Shown: positions 9,388 to 22,000, numbered from the stretch's first letter. The stretch is DNA of 58,744 nt from Haplomitrium mnioides (GCA_049999725.1 JBNGIS010020116.1:25557-84300); one strand, 5' to 3'. Notes: generated from the sequence alone by a model not told the origin. Program-made: numbers and translations.

Positions 9388-10835
9388 TTCACTTAATTCT
9401 TGGCGGACTTTGTGGATGGCTACCCTAACGCAAAGCGCGTCGAACGAGATTTTATTAAAATGGCCATCAACATAAAACTAGTGAAGCCCAAGCAAGGCAT
9501 CCACATTCAACAGCTTGTGCCGCATACTAGCACGACAACCATGTCAATTACAGCAACGCCAAGAACACCTGCTGCAAAAAAGAGAAAAGCGGAGGAGCGA
9601 GTGGAGGCTCCGAAAAGAAGAAACAAGCTATCATAAGGAAAAAGCCTCTACTAGCTCCAATTATTGAGGAGGATCATGCCCCCTCCCAATCTCCAACAAA
9701 GTCTTCTTCTATTGCCCCATCGTCTTCAACACGGAGTACCTCAAGGGAGGAATTTGAGCCGCAGCCAGTTCAAGCTCCAACATCAAGAGTGAAAAGGCAG
9801 TCGCAGAAGGGGCTACAAACATTCCAAGAGCGTGAGCAAGTGGACCCTTAGACATTGTCTAAGGACGATAAAAATAAAATGAAAGAGTCTACAATCCAGC
9901 GATGTAGAGTCCAGGAGTCTACTATTAGGCTAGAAAATTTAAATCTTCTGAAACTTGGAATGGATAATTGGGAGCCATTCTAGATTAGGAGGTTGAATGA
10001 AAACTTTGTTTAGTTTCTAGTGCAAAGAATGCTCACAAAAAAATATGCGTGCAATTTTTTTATTGTTGTTAATGACCCCAAGTGCAGGCTGAAGGATAAG
10101 TCAGAGTTCGATGCAAGAAACTCTGACAAGTATTGGTATGAGATTGCTAGAGGCAATCATAGTGTTGCCGCAAGGCAGCTTTTGATCACCAAATATGGAG
10201 TGAAGAATCCAACATTTTTGCTTTTCAATTGCTATGTTTACATGGGCCTTACACCAACATATGCCCGTATTTTTTCAACTGATGACAATTTTAACTAGAG
10301 ATACAGGCTGGAGATGACCTCGATTTAGAAGGTCGAGTATTGGCATTAGAGGTTTGTGGAGAGTGGGGTGGTGTCATTCCAAAAACAAAAAAGGGAATTA
10401 GTGTTGGAGACCTTGGAGATCAAGCCCAAGTCGACACTTGAGAAGGCAGTCACTTCTCAAGACAATTGGTTCCAGCTAGCGTTCAAAAGTGGTGAGTTGT
10501 GGGATTTACAACAAAGTATTTTTTCTATGAATGGTTAGAAGTCGAAGGCCAAGGGATCACTGAGAATAGAGGACATGAAGTGGACACCTTTGAGGTCCCT
10601 TGAGGGTATTCCTAACAAAGTAAAAATATCAGTTTTGAAACGGGTGGAAGCCGAAGAGCTTTCAATAGAAGAAATGTCTTGCGAGGCATATAGACATAAG
10701 GTTTTGGCAATGATGGTGAAATCTTTCTGCTCCAAAGTTTAGTGCAGCAACTGGGAAGAAGCAAGAGAGGAGTACCCTCTCCACACTATGGAGTCAAAGA
10801 TGGTTGCGTTTTACTCGAGTTTTGAGAAGCTTTTG

Positions 10836-11210
10836 GTAAGTTTTTTTTTTCCACTTAACATTTATTTGTCTAAAGTTGCATTGAGTTTATTGTAGATTGT
10901 GCTTTGCTAAAATGGAATTCATTTTGAGTCCAAGTCCATGCGCCCATGGACAATGAAGTCCTTGCGTGTAGAGACTTAAAGTCCTTCATTGCCTAGATAG
11001 AATGTCCATGCGAGCATGGACTTCAAAGTCCAGTCACACCTTGACTTCAAAGTCTAGAAGTATCTGGACTTCAATGTCCATGCGAGCATGGATTGTAAGG
11101 TCAATCTTAGTTTAACCACCATAGTCTTTGCTCAAATTGTCTCCTCTCCTAAGTGAAAACGTTTTTTGTTTTCTCTCCTTAATGCTTTTTCCGTTTTTGT
11201 TGTGTGTAAG
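10836..11210 (+). repeat. Intron 2 of gene B with dyad repeats
   Basis: The donor TTTTG/GTAAGT is identical to copy A. Degenerate dyad units (TCCATGCGCCCATGGA, TCCATGCGAGCATGGA) fill about 10925-11105. The acceptor is near 11210 (TGTGTGTAAG). One unit is the perfect inverted repeat of its arms apart from the central base pair. Confidence 0.75.
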
Positions 11211-11765
11211 AAGATAAAATGTTTAAACAAAAGCTTGCCAAGAGATTGACGGCAGCTGCAAAAGGGAGAAAAAGATCAGGGGTCAAAGAAGCCTTAGATG
11301 ATCAAGATCAGCCTCCTAAACTTGTTTCCAACCCTCATGCTTTTCAGCTTCATTGCCAGAAAGCTAGAGAGTGGAAATCAAGGCAGTAAAACAATGATGC
11401 TGCCCTTCAAACTTATGAAGTTTAGAGAGACAAAGACGAGGACTTATTGTCCTTCGTTGATGGACTCAACGTGGCATATTACAAAGTCCAAGGGGAGTCC
11501 AATGCTCGTTAGTTGAAAGGATTTGTGAAACCTAGATGTTCTTTTTGGCTATTGCAAATATTCCTTATGGTTGCAACCTTAAGAAATGCAAGCACGATGA
11601 TTCTAAACCTTTTTCTAGAGACAATATTTTTTATATGGTTTCCTCTTTTGTGGTAATCACCACTTCGGATTTTTGGTCTTTTGATATAATACATTCTTTG
11701 CAACAATTTGGCATCGTTGAGGGTGCTCTTTAGGAGGTTTTCTGTGCCATCGACCACGACATCTA

Positions 11766-11863
11766 GTGAGTTCTTTTTTGATTTTTTGGTTTTCTAGTTT
11801 ACCTTGATTAGTTTTCCTACACTTTGTTTCAAGTGTCTGATTTGTTTCTTTTTTATCTACAAG
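11766..11863 (+). other. Intron 3 of gene B
   Basis: A 98-bp T-rich intron, donor GTGAGT and acceptor CTACAAG. It separates the SLQQFG segment from the KKYLSFWW segment of the methyltransferase. This is a eukaryotic feature within a bacterial-type enzyme fold. Confidence 0.6.
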
Positions 11864-12440
11864 GACAAAAGAAATATTTATCATTTTGGTGGTCTAGGAA
11901 TTGCTTACGCTCACGAGTATTGGATTGTGAGCTACTGGAAAAAAAAAGGAAAGTGGACCATAAGACAAATTTGCAGCCTGTTGATGTGAGTGATCATCCT
12001 CGGAAACTTATGCGCAATGTGTTTAGTTGTCCTACGATATCAGTAAAACTAAAACATCCAAGAGATGATGTTTATGTGAATGTTTATCAAAAGCCCTAAG
12101 CTCTTTACAACTTTTTTATTGACCATTTATCAACAGAGCAAGATTGGATCTTAGATCTTTGCTCTATGTCCAACACATGCCTTGTTTGTGCTTTGAAGCT
12201 GATGCAAAATTGCATCATTGGGGAATATGATAGATCTTAGTCTATCTACATTCCTCATAGAGTTTTGAAGATGGCTTCTTTGCCATCCGACATGACAGAA
12301 TCGCAATTGTATATGCCTACCTCAAGGAACTTGTTTGCAAACAAATATTACTAGCGTCAAATTCATGATTTTGCATACTAAAATTTTGAAATTGGTGTTT
12401 GTGAACCCCAATTGAAACATGAACCTAGTAGTGGTTTCTG

Positions 12441-12457
12441 GTTCAAAGTAGCGGTTG
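12441..12457 (+). repeat. Terminal inverted repeat, methyltransferase end of copy B
   Basis: GTTCAAAGTAGCGGTTG lies at the point where homology between B and D1 ends and the AT-rich array begins. It differs from the copy A end at three positions, two of them C/T or A/G transitions. Confidence 0.7.
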
Positions 12458-15400
12458 TTTTTCATGTTATTATTTGATTTTATGTCTTAGAAAAGTCCAT
12501 TTATTACTATTTTCTATGTTTGGATTCAATATTCTAGGTCAATCCATTCATTGTTTCATGCTATTATTTGATTTGATGTCTTAGAAAGGTACATTGCTTG
12601 TTATTTGATTTTATGTTTTTTGAAATATCCATTTATTGTTATTTGCTATTGTTATTTTCTATGTTTGGATTCAAAATTCTTCTTATTTGCTATGTTTAAA
12701 TTCAATATTCTAGGTAGATCCATTCATTGTTTCATATTATTATTTGATTTTTTGACTTAGAAAGGTCTATTTAGTTTTATTTGCTATGTTTGGATTCAAC
12801 ATTCTAGGTTGATCCATTCATTGTTTCATGTTACGATTTGATTTTATGTCCTAAAAAAGTCTATTTATTGTCATTTGCTATGTTTGGATTCAACATTCTT
12901 GGTTGATCCATTCATTGTTTCATGTTACTAGTTGTTTTTATATCTTAGAAAGGTCCATTGATTGTTACTTGTCATGTTCATCCATTCATTGTTTCATGTT
13001 ATTATTTGATTTTATGTCATAGAAAAGTCCATTGATTGTTACCTGTCATGTTTTGATTCCATGTTTTTGAAATTTTCATCCATTATTACTAGGCTTGTTT
13101 GGATTCGATTTCATTATTACTAGTTTTGTTTGAATTCACAAAGGTTGATTCCATGTTTTGAAAGGTAGATTCATTATTACTAGTTTTGTTTGAATTCACA
13201 AAGGTTGATTCCATGTTTTGAAAGGTAGATTCATTATTACTAGTTTTGTTTGGATTCGATTTCATTACTCCCTATTTGTTTCGAGTCAATGTTAGTAAGA
13301 AAGGTCCATTGTCTTTTACTTGCCATGTTTGGATTCTATATTTTTGAAAGGTCAATTTATTATTACTATTTTTGTTTGGATTTGATTTCATTATTACTAA
13401 TTTTGTTTAGATTCAATGTTATTTAAAAAGGTCCATTGATTATTACCTGTCATGTTTGGATTCCATGTTTTTGAAAGGTCCATTCATTATTACTAGTTTT
13501 GTTTGGATTCGATTTCATTATTACTTGCTTTGTTTGGATTTGATGTTGTTCAGAAAGGTCCATTGATTGCTACCTCTCATGTTTGGATTCCATATTTTTG
13601 AAAGGTCCATTGATTATTACTAGTTTTGTTTGGATTAGATGTGATTCAGAGGAACAAGGTAGAGCCATTGATTGTTTCCTCTCATGTTTGAATTCCATGT
13701 TTTTGAAAGGTTCATTTATTATAACTGCATTTGTTTGGACTTGATTTCATTGTTGCTAGTTTTGTTTGGATTCGATGTTATTCAGAAAGGTCCATTGATT
13801 GTTACCTCTCAGGTTTGGATTCCATGTTTTTGAAAGGTCCAATGATTATTACTAGTTTTGATTGGATTCGATGTTATTTAGAGGAACAATGTAGAGCCAT
13901 TTATTGTTACCTCTCATGTTTGGATTCCATGTTTTTGAAAGGTCCACTTATTATAACTAGTTTTTTGGACTTGATTTCATTGTTACTAGTTTTATTTGAA
14001 TTTGATGTTATTTAGAAAGGTCCATTGATCGCTACGTGTTATATTTGGATTCTATATTTTTGAAAGGTCCATTCATCATTACCTATTTTGTTTGGATTTG
14101 ATGTTATTCCAAAGAACATGGTAGAGCTATTGGTTGTTACTTATCATGTTTGGATTCCATGTTTTTGAAAGGTCCATTCACTATTACTTGTCTTGTTTGG
14201 ATTTGATTTCATTATAACTAGTTTTGTTTGGATTTTAAAAGGTTGATTCCATGTTTTTCAAAGGTTTATTCATTTTTACTAGTTTTCTTTAGATTGTATT
14301 TCATTATTACTAGTTTTTGTTTGGATTTGGTGTTATGCAAAAAGGTACATTGATTGTTTTCTATATTGAAATGTTCTTTTATTATTACTAGTTTTGTTTG
14401 GATTCGATTTCATTATTACAAGCTTTCTTTGGATTTGATGTTAGTCAGAAAAGTCCATTGATCACTACGTGTTATGTTTGGATTCCATGTTTTTGAAAGG
14501 TCCATTCATTATTACTAGTCTTGTTTGAATTCGGTGTTATTCAGAGGAAGAAGGTAGAGTCATTGATTGCTACAAATCATGTTTGGATTCCATGTTTTTG
14601 AAAGGTATTTTATTATTTCTAGTTTTGTTTAGATTTAATGTTATGCAAGAAGGTCTATTGATTGTTATTTTATTTGAAAGATCCATTCATTATCGCTAGT
14701 TTTGTTTGGATTCAATTTCATTATTACAAGTTTTGTTTGGATTTCTTTTTATTATTACCAGTTTTGTTTTGACTCAATGTTATTCACAAAGGTCCATTGA
14801 TTGTTACTTATTATGTATAGATTCTATGTTTTTGAAAGGTCCATTTATTATTACTAGTTTTGTTTATATTCAATGTTATTGAGAGGATAACGTTAGAGAT
14901 ATTGATTGTTAACTGTCATGTTTGGATTCCATGGTTTTGAAGAGTCCATTCATTATTACTAGTTTTTTTTTATTCAATGTTTTTCACAAAGGTCCATTGA
15001 TTGCTACCTCTCATGTTTGGATTCCATGTTTTTGAAATATCCATTCATTACTACTAGTTTTGTTTGGATTCAATGTTATTCAGAGTAACAAGATAGAGCA
15101 ATTGATTGTTACATGTCATGTTTGGATTCCATGTTTTTGAAATGTCCATTCATTACTACTAGATTTTTTTGGATTCGATGTAATTCAGAAAGGTCCATTG
15201 ATTGCTACTAGTTTTTTTTTGGATTTGATGTTATTAATAGGAACAACTTAGAGCTTTTTATTGTTGCATGTCATGTTTGGATTCCATGTTTCTGAAAGGG
15301 CCATTTATTAATACTAACTTTGTTTGGATTTGATTTCATTATCACTAGTTTTGTTTGGATTCAAAAAGGTTGATTCCACGTTTTTGAAAGGTCCATTCAT

Positions 15401-18400
15401 TATTACTAGTTTTGTTTGGATTCAATTAAATTATTACTAGTGTTTTTTGGATTGGATGTTATACATAAATGTCCATTGATTATTACCTATTTTGATAGGT
15501 TCATTCATTACTATTAGTTTTTTTATTCGATTTCATTATTGCTAGTTTTGTTTGGATTCAATGTTATTTATAAAAGTCCATTAATTGTTATGTGTCATGT
15601 TTGGATTCCATGTTTTTGAAAGGTCTATTTATTATTACTAGTTATGTTTGGACTTGATGTTTTTCATAAAGGTCTACTGATTGTTACCTGTCATGTTTGA
15701 ATTCCATGTTTTTGAAAGGTCTATTCATTATACTAGTTTTGTTTGGATTTGATTTCATTATTACTAGTTTTGTTTGGATTCAATGTTATTCATAAAGGTA
15801 CATTGATTGTTATGTGTCATGTTTGGATTCCATATTTTTAAAAGGTCCATTTATTATTACTTGTTTTATTTGGATTTGAAATTATTCAAAAAGGTCTATT
15901 GATTGTTAACTGCCATGTTGTAATTCCATGTTTTTTTGAAAGGTTTTGTTTGGATTCGATGTTACTGAGAGGAACAAGGTAGAGCTATTAATTTTTTCAT
16001 GTCATGTTTGAATTCCATATTTTTGAAAGGTCCATTCATTATTACTAGTTTGGTTTGGATTCGATTTCATTATCACTAGTTTTGTTTGGATTCGAAAAGT
16101 TCGATTCCATGTATTTGGAAGGTTCATTCATTATAACTAGTTTTGTTTAGATTTTATTTCATTATTACTAGTTTTGTTTGGATTGGATGTTATGTAGAAA
16201 GGTCTATTGATTGCTATCTGTCTTGAAAAGTCCACTCATTAATTATAGGTTCATTAATTATTACTAGATTTTTTTGGATTTGATTTTATTCTTACTATTT
16301 TTGTTTGGATTCTATGCTATTTAGAAAAGCCCATTGATTGTTACATATCATGTTTGGATTCCATGTTTTTGAAAGATCAATTCGGTATTACTAGTCTTGT
16401 TTGAATTCAATTTCATTATTGCTAGTTTTGTTTGTATTGAAAAAGGTCGATTCCATGTTTTTTAAAGGTCTATTCATTACTGCTAGTTTGTTTAGATTCG
16501 ATTTCATTATTACTTGTTTTGTTTGGATTCGATGTTATGCAGAAAGGTCCATTCATTACTACTAGTTTTGTTTGGATTAGATTTTATTATTACTAGTTAT
16601 TTTTTGGATTCAATGTTAGTGAGAAAGGTCCATTGATTGTTGCATGTTGTGTTTGGATTGCATGTTTTTGAAAGGTCTATTCATTATTAATAGTCTTGTT
16701 TGGATTCGTTGTTATTTAGAGGAACAAAGTAGAGCCATTGATTGTTACATGTCTTGTTTTGATTCCATGTTTTTGACAGTTCCATTGTTGCTACTTGTCT
16801 TGTTTGGATTTGATTTCAATATTGCTAGTTTTGTATGGGTTCATAAATGTTGATTCCATGTTTTGAAAGGTCCATTCTATATTACTGGTTTTGTTTAGAT
16901 TCGATTGCATTATTACTAGTTTAGTTTAGATTTGATGTTATGCACAGAGGTTCATTGATTGTTATCTGCTTTAAAATGTCCATTCATTATTAGTAGTTTT
17001 GTTTGGATTCGATTTCATTATTAATAGTTTTGTTTGGATTCAATTTCATTATTAATAGTCTTGTTTGGATTCAATGTTAGTCAGAAAGTCCATTGATTGT
17101 TACTTGTCATGTTTGGATTCCATGTTTTTGAAAAGTCCATTCATTATTACTAGTTTTGTTTGGATTTGATGTTATTCAAAGGAACAAGGTAGAGTCATTG
17201 ATTGTTAAGTGTCATGTTTGGATTCCATGTTTTTGAAAGCTCCATTTATTATTGCCAATTTTGTTTCAATTTGATGTTATTCAAAAGGTGCATTGATTGA
17301 TACGGGTCTTGTTTGGATTCCATGTTTATGAAAGGTCTATTCATTATTACTAGTTTTGTTTGGATTCGATTTGATTCACAATAACAAGGTAGATCTATTT
17401 ATTGTTACATGTCATGTTTGGATTCCATGTTTTTGAAAGTTCCATTCATTATTTGTAGTTTTGTTTGGATTGGATGTTATTCAAAGGAACAAAGTAGAGC
17501 TATTGATTGTTTGGATTCAATGTTCTGTAGAAAGGTCCAATGATTGTTATCTGTTTTAAAAGGTCCATTCACTATCACTAGTTTTGTTTGGATTTGATTT
17601 CATTATTACTAGTTTTGTTTTGATTTGATGTTATGTAGGAAGGTTTATTGATTTTTATAAGTTTTGAAAGGTCCATTCATTATTACTAGTTTTTTTTTAT
17701 TCCATTTCATTGTTGCTAGTTTTGTTTGGACTCGATGTTAGTCATAAAAGTGCATTGATTGTTAAGTGTTATGTCTGGATTCGATGTTTTTGAAAGGTCT
17801 ATTCATTATTACTAGTTTTGTTTGGATTTGATATTATTCAGAGGAACAAGATAGAGCTATTGATTCTTATATATCATGTTTGGATTCCATGTTTAGATTC
17901 GATTTCATTATTACTAGTTTTGTTTGGATTCAGAAGGGTTTATTCCAGGTTTTTGAAAGGTCCATTCATTATTGCTAGCTTTTTTTGGATTTGATTTCAT
18001 TATTACTAGTTTTGTTTGGATTCGATGTTATTCAAAAACGTTCATTGACTATTACTTGTCATGTTTGGATTCCATGTTTTTGAAAGGTCCATTCATTATT
18101 ACTAGTCTTGTTTGGATTTGATGTTATTCAGAGGAACAAGTTAGAGGCATTGATTATTACCTGTCATGTATGGATTCCATGTTTTTGAAAGGTCCATTCA
18201 TTATTTTTAGCTTTGTTTGGATTTGATTTCATTATTACTAGTTTTTTTTTAATTTGATTTCATTATTACTAATTTTGTTTGAATTCAATGTCATTATTAC
18301 TAGTTTTGTTTGGATTTGATGTTGTGCAGAAAGGTCTATTAATTGTTGCATGTCATGTTTGGATTTCATGTTTTGAATGGTTCATTCATTATTACTAGTT

Positions 18401-18745
18401 TTGTTTGAATTCAGTTTCATTATTACTAGTTTTGTTTGGATTCTATGTTATAGAGAGAGGTCAATTGATTGTTGCATGTTGTGTTTGGATTTTGAAAGGT
18501 TCATTCATTATTGCTAGTTTTGTTTTGGATTCAATGTTATGCAAAAATGTCCATTGATTGCTATCTAACATGTTTGGATTCCATGTTATTGAAAGGTTTA
18601 TTCATTACTACTAGTTTTCTTTATATTCGATTTTATTATTACTAACTTTGTTTGCATTCGATGTTATGCGGAAATTTCCATTGATTGTTACATGTCAGGT
18701 TTTGGATTCCATGTTATTTAGATGAACAAGATAAAGCCTTTGATT
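12458..18745. repeat. AT-rich tandem array, about 48-bp monomers in about 96-bp dimers
   Basis: About 6.3 kb of degenerate repeats. The dominant 96-bp unit has two related halves: one reads GGATTCCATGTTTTTGAAAG then GTCCATTCATTATTACTAG, the other GGATTCGATGTTATTCAGAA then AGGTCCATTGATTGTTACC. The halves align to each other, so the basic monomer is about 48 bp. Some units contain an extra GAGGAACAAGGTAGAGCC. The left part (12458-13080) is less regular. Reading frames here, such as those near 13731 and 16644, are repeat artefacts. No gene is seen. Confidence 0.9.
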
Positions 18746-21700
18746 AGGTCCGTCAAAGGTAGAGTTAGAGCCCGAGTGCTAAGGTAAAGCCCTCGATTAG
18801 TTCTGTCTGGGGCAGAGTTAGAGCTCAAGTGCCAAAGTAGAGCTCTTGATTAGGTCTATCAAGAACATAGTTAGAGCCCAAGAACCAAGGTAGAGCCCTC
18901 GATTAGGTCTGTCCATTGCAAAGTTAGAGCCCTCGACTAGGTCCGTTTGTAGCAGAGTTAGAGCTAGAGTGCCAAGGTAGAGCCCTCAATTAGGTCCATC
19001 CAAGGCAGAGTTTGAGCCAGAGCGTCAAGGTAGAGCCCTTGATTAGGTCCATCCAAGGCAAAGTTATAGCCATAGTGCCAAGGTAGAGCCCTCGATTAGG
19101 TTCGTTCAGGGCAAAGTTAGAGCTAGAGTGCCAAGGTAGAGCTCTCGATTAGGTCCGTCTATGACACAGTTAGAGCCAGAGTGCCAAGGTAGAGCCTTCA
19201 ATTAGGTCCGTCCAAGCCAGAGTTAGAGCCAAAGTAACAAGGTAAAGCCCTCGATTAGATCCGTTCAAGGCAAAGTTAAAGCGAGAGTGCAAGGTAGAGC
19301 CCTTGATTAGATCTGTTCATAGCAAAGTTAGAGCAACTTTTCATGGATTAGACTACTTCTATAAGTGCCAAGGTAGAGTCCTTGACAAGGTCTATCCAGG
19401 GCAAAGTTAGAGTCGGAGTGCCAATGTATAACCCTTGATTAGGTCCGTCGAGGGCAAAGTTAGAACCAGAGCGCCAAGGTAGAGCCCTTGATTAGGTTTC
19501 CAAAGGCGAGCCCTCAACTAGGTTCGTCCATGGGAAAGTTAGAGCCAGAGTGCCAAGGAAGAGCCCTCAATTGGGTCCGTCCAAGGCAAAGTTAGAGCTA
19601 GAGTACCGAAAGAGAGCCTTCGACTAGGTTCGTTGAAGGTAAAGTTAGAGCCAAAGTGCCAAGGTAGCCTTCAACTAGGTCCCCAAGGTAGAGCTCTTGA
19701 CTAGGTCCGTCGAGGGCAAAGTTTGAGCCAGAGTGCCAAAGTACAGCCCTGGATTAGGTCTGTCCAAGGCAGAGTTTGAGCCAAAGTGCCAAGATAGAGC
19801 CCTAGAAAAGGTGAAAGTTAGATCCTTCGACTAGGTCCGTTCAGAGAAAAGTTAGAGCCAAAGTGCCAAGGTAACCTTCAACTAGGTCCCCAAGGTAGAG
19901 CTCTTGACTAGGTCCGTTGAGGGCAAATTTTGAGCCAGAGTGCCAAAGTACAGCCCTGGATTAGGTCTGTCCAAGGCAAAGTAAGAGCCTGAGTGCTAAG
20001 GTAGAGCCCTAGAAAAGGTCCCCAAGGTAGAGCCTTGGATTAAGTCCATCAAGGGCAAAGTTAGAGCCAAAGTACCAAGGTAGAGCCCTTGATTAGGTCC
20101 CCAAGAGAGAGCCCTTGATAAGGCCCGTCTAGTGCAAAGTTAGAGCCACAATGCCAAGGTAGAGTCCTCCATTAGGTATGTCTAGGGCAAAGTCAGCAAG
20201 AATGCCAAGGTAGGGTCTTTGATTAGGTTCAACCATGATACAGTTATAGCTATAGTGCCAAGGAAGAGCCCTTGGTTAGGTCGGTCCAAGGCAAAGTTAG
20301 AGCCAGAGAGCCAAGGTAGAGCCCTTGATTAAGTCCATCTAAGGCAAAGATAGAGTCAATTTGAAAATGCCAAGGTAGAGCCCTCGATTAGGTCCGTCCA
20401 TGGTAGAGTTGGAGCCAAGGTGCCATAGAAGAGCCTTCAATTAGGTCCATGCAAGGCAAAGTTGAACTTAGAGTGCCAAGTAGAGCCTTCGATTAGGTCC
20501 CCAAGATAGGGCCATCAATTAGATCCGTCTAGGGGAAAGCAAGAGCCAGAGTGCCAAGGTAGAGCCCTCGATTAGGTCCTTCTAGAACAAAGTTGGAGCC
20601 AGAGTGCCAAGGGTAGAGCCCTCGACTAGGTCCGTCCACGCCAAAGTTAGAGCCATAGTGCCAAGGTTGAGCCATCGATTAGGTCCCTAAGGGAGAGCTC
20701 TTGATTAGGTTTGTCTAGGGCAAAGTTAGAGCCAAAGTGCCAAAGTAGAGCCCTAGATTACTTCAGTCCATGGCAAAGTTAGAGCTTGAGTGCCAAGGTA
20801 GGGCCCTCGATTAGATGAGCCCTCGATTAAATCCGTCCAATACAAAGTTTGAGCTAGAGTGCAAAAGTAGAGCCCTCCATTAAGTAAGTTTAGGGCAAAG
20901 TTGGAGCCAGAGTGCCAAGGTAGAGCCCTTGATTAGGTCCCTAAGATAGAGCCCTCAATAAGGTCCGTCTATGGCAAAGTTAGAGCGAGAGTGCCAAGGT
21001 AGAGCCCTCAATTAGATCCATCCATGGCAAAGTTAGAACAATGTTTCATGGATTAGACTAATTCTATGATGGCCAAGGGAGAGTCCTTGATTAGGTCCGT
21101 CTAGGGAAAAGTTAGAGCTCTCGATTAGGTCAGTCCAGAGCAAAGTTAGAGCCAGAGTGCCAAGGTAGAGCCCTCGATTAGGTCCGTCTAGGGCAAAGTT
21201 AGAGCCAGAGTACCAAGGTAGAGCCCTTAATTAGATTCGTTCTTGGCAAAGTTAGAGCTAGAGTGCCAAGGTACAGCCCTTGATTAGGTCCGTCTAGTGC
21301 AAAGCTAGAGCTAGAGTGCCAAGGTACAGCCCTTCATTAGGTTTGTCCAAGGCAAAGTTAGAGCTAGAGTGCCAAGGTAGAGCCCTCGATTAGGTTCGTC
21401 CAAGGCAAAGTTAGAGCCAGAGTGCTAAGGTAGAGCCATTGATTAGGTCCGACTAGGGCAAAGTTAGAATATCCTTTCATGGATTAGACTACTTCTATGA
21501 GTGCCAAGGTAGAGTCCTCGATTAGGTCCGTCCAAGGCAAAGTTAGAGTTAGAGTGCCAAGGTAGAGCCCTCGATTAGGTCAATCCAAAGCAAAGTTAGA
21601 ATAGCCTTCTATGAATTAGACTACTTCTATAAGTGCCAAGGTAGAGTCCTCGATTAGGTCTGTCCAAGGCAAAGTTAGAGTTAGAAAGCCAAGGTAGAGC

Positions 21701-22000
21701 CCTCGATTAGGTTAGTCCAAAGCAAAGTTAGAATAGCATTTTATGAATTAGACTACTTCTATGAGTGCCAAGGTAGAGTCCTCGACTAGGTTTGTCCAAG
21801 GCAAAGTTAGAGCTAGAGTGCCAAGGTAGAGCCCTCGATTAGATCCATCCATGTGAAAGTTATAGCAAGAGTGCCAAGGTTGAGCCCTCAATAAGGTCTG
21901 TCCATGGCAAAGTTAGAGCAACCTTTCATGGATTAGACTACTTCTATAAGTGCCAAGGTAGAGTCCTCGATTAGGTCCATCCAAGACAAAGTTAGGCTTA
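18746..22000. repeat. 53-bp tandem array, about 60 copies
   Basis: The unit reads roughly GGTAGAGCCCTCGATTAGGT, CCGTCCAAGGCAAAGTTAGA, GCCAGAGTGCCAA (53 bp). It covers about 3.25 kb. Near 21470, 21600 and 21730 a longer variant containing CATGGATTAGACTACTTCTA recurs with a 131-bp period, a local higher-order repeat; further variants lie at 19340, 21040 and 21925. G+C content is visibly higher than in the preceding array. It holds no open frame of note. Confidence 0.92.

Larger units (their letters stand above)
8878..12457 (+). pseudogene. ParB-like/DNA amino-methyltransferase fusion gene, copy B
   Basis: Exons: 8878-9086 (exon 1, truncated at its 5' side), 9388-10835, about 11211-11765, and 11864 to about 12440. 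Exon 2 has an NLS-like stretch (KKRKAEE ... KRRNK, 9577-9630) and the ParB-like domain at 10020-10300 (FFIVVNDPKC, EIARGNHSVAARQL, DDNFN-RYR). Exons 3-4 carry a methyltransferase: a DPPY-like NIPYGCN at about 11552, TTSDFWSFDIIHSLQQFG at 11666-11720, QKP then motif I ILDLCSMSNTCLVCAL near 12148-12195, and NCIIGEYDRS then IPHRV. The catalytic DPPY-type motif before motif I is the permuted (beta-class) order of N6-adenine or N4-cytosine methyltransferases. Stops are mostly TAG (9849, 10296, 11731 and 12238, for example). The gene is non-functional. The methylated base cannot be told from this sequence. Confidence 0.75.

Noticed and set aside
9849-10543. TAG read as a sense codon (code reassignment).
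   Set aside because: Sister copies have CAG or other sense codons at the same sites, and TGA, TAA and frameshifts also occur, so mutation explains it better.
8878-12457. ParB plus DNA methylase suggested bacterial or phage contamination in the assembly.
   Set aside because: The gene has three GT-AG introns conserved between copies, NLS-like stretches, plant-type CHG decay and lies among plant retrotransposons.
13731-16853. Open frames with repeated FGLDFI-like peptides in the AT-rich array.
   Set aside because: They are products of the tandem repeat and are not conserved between units.
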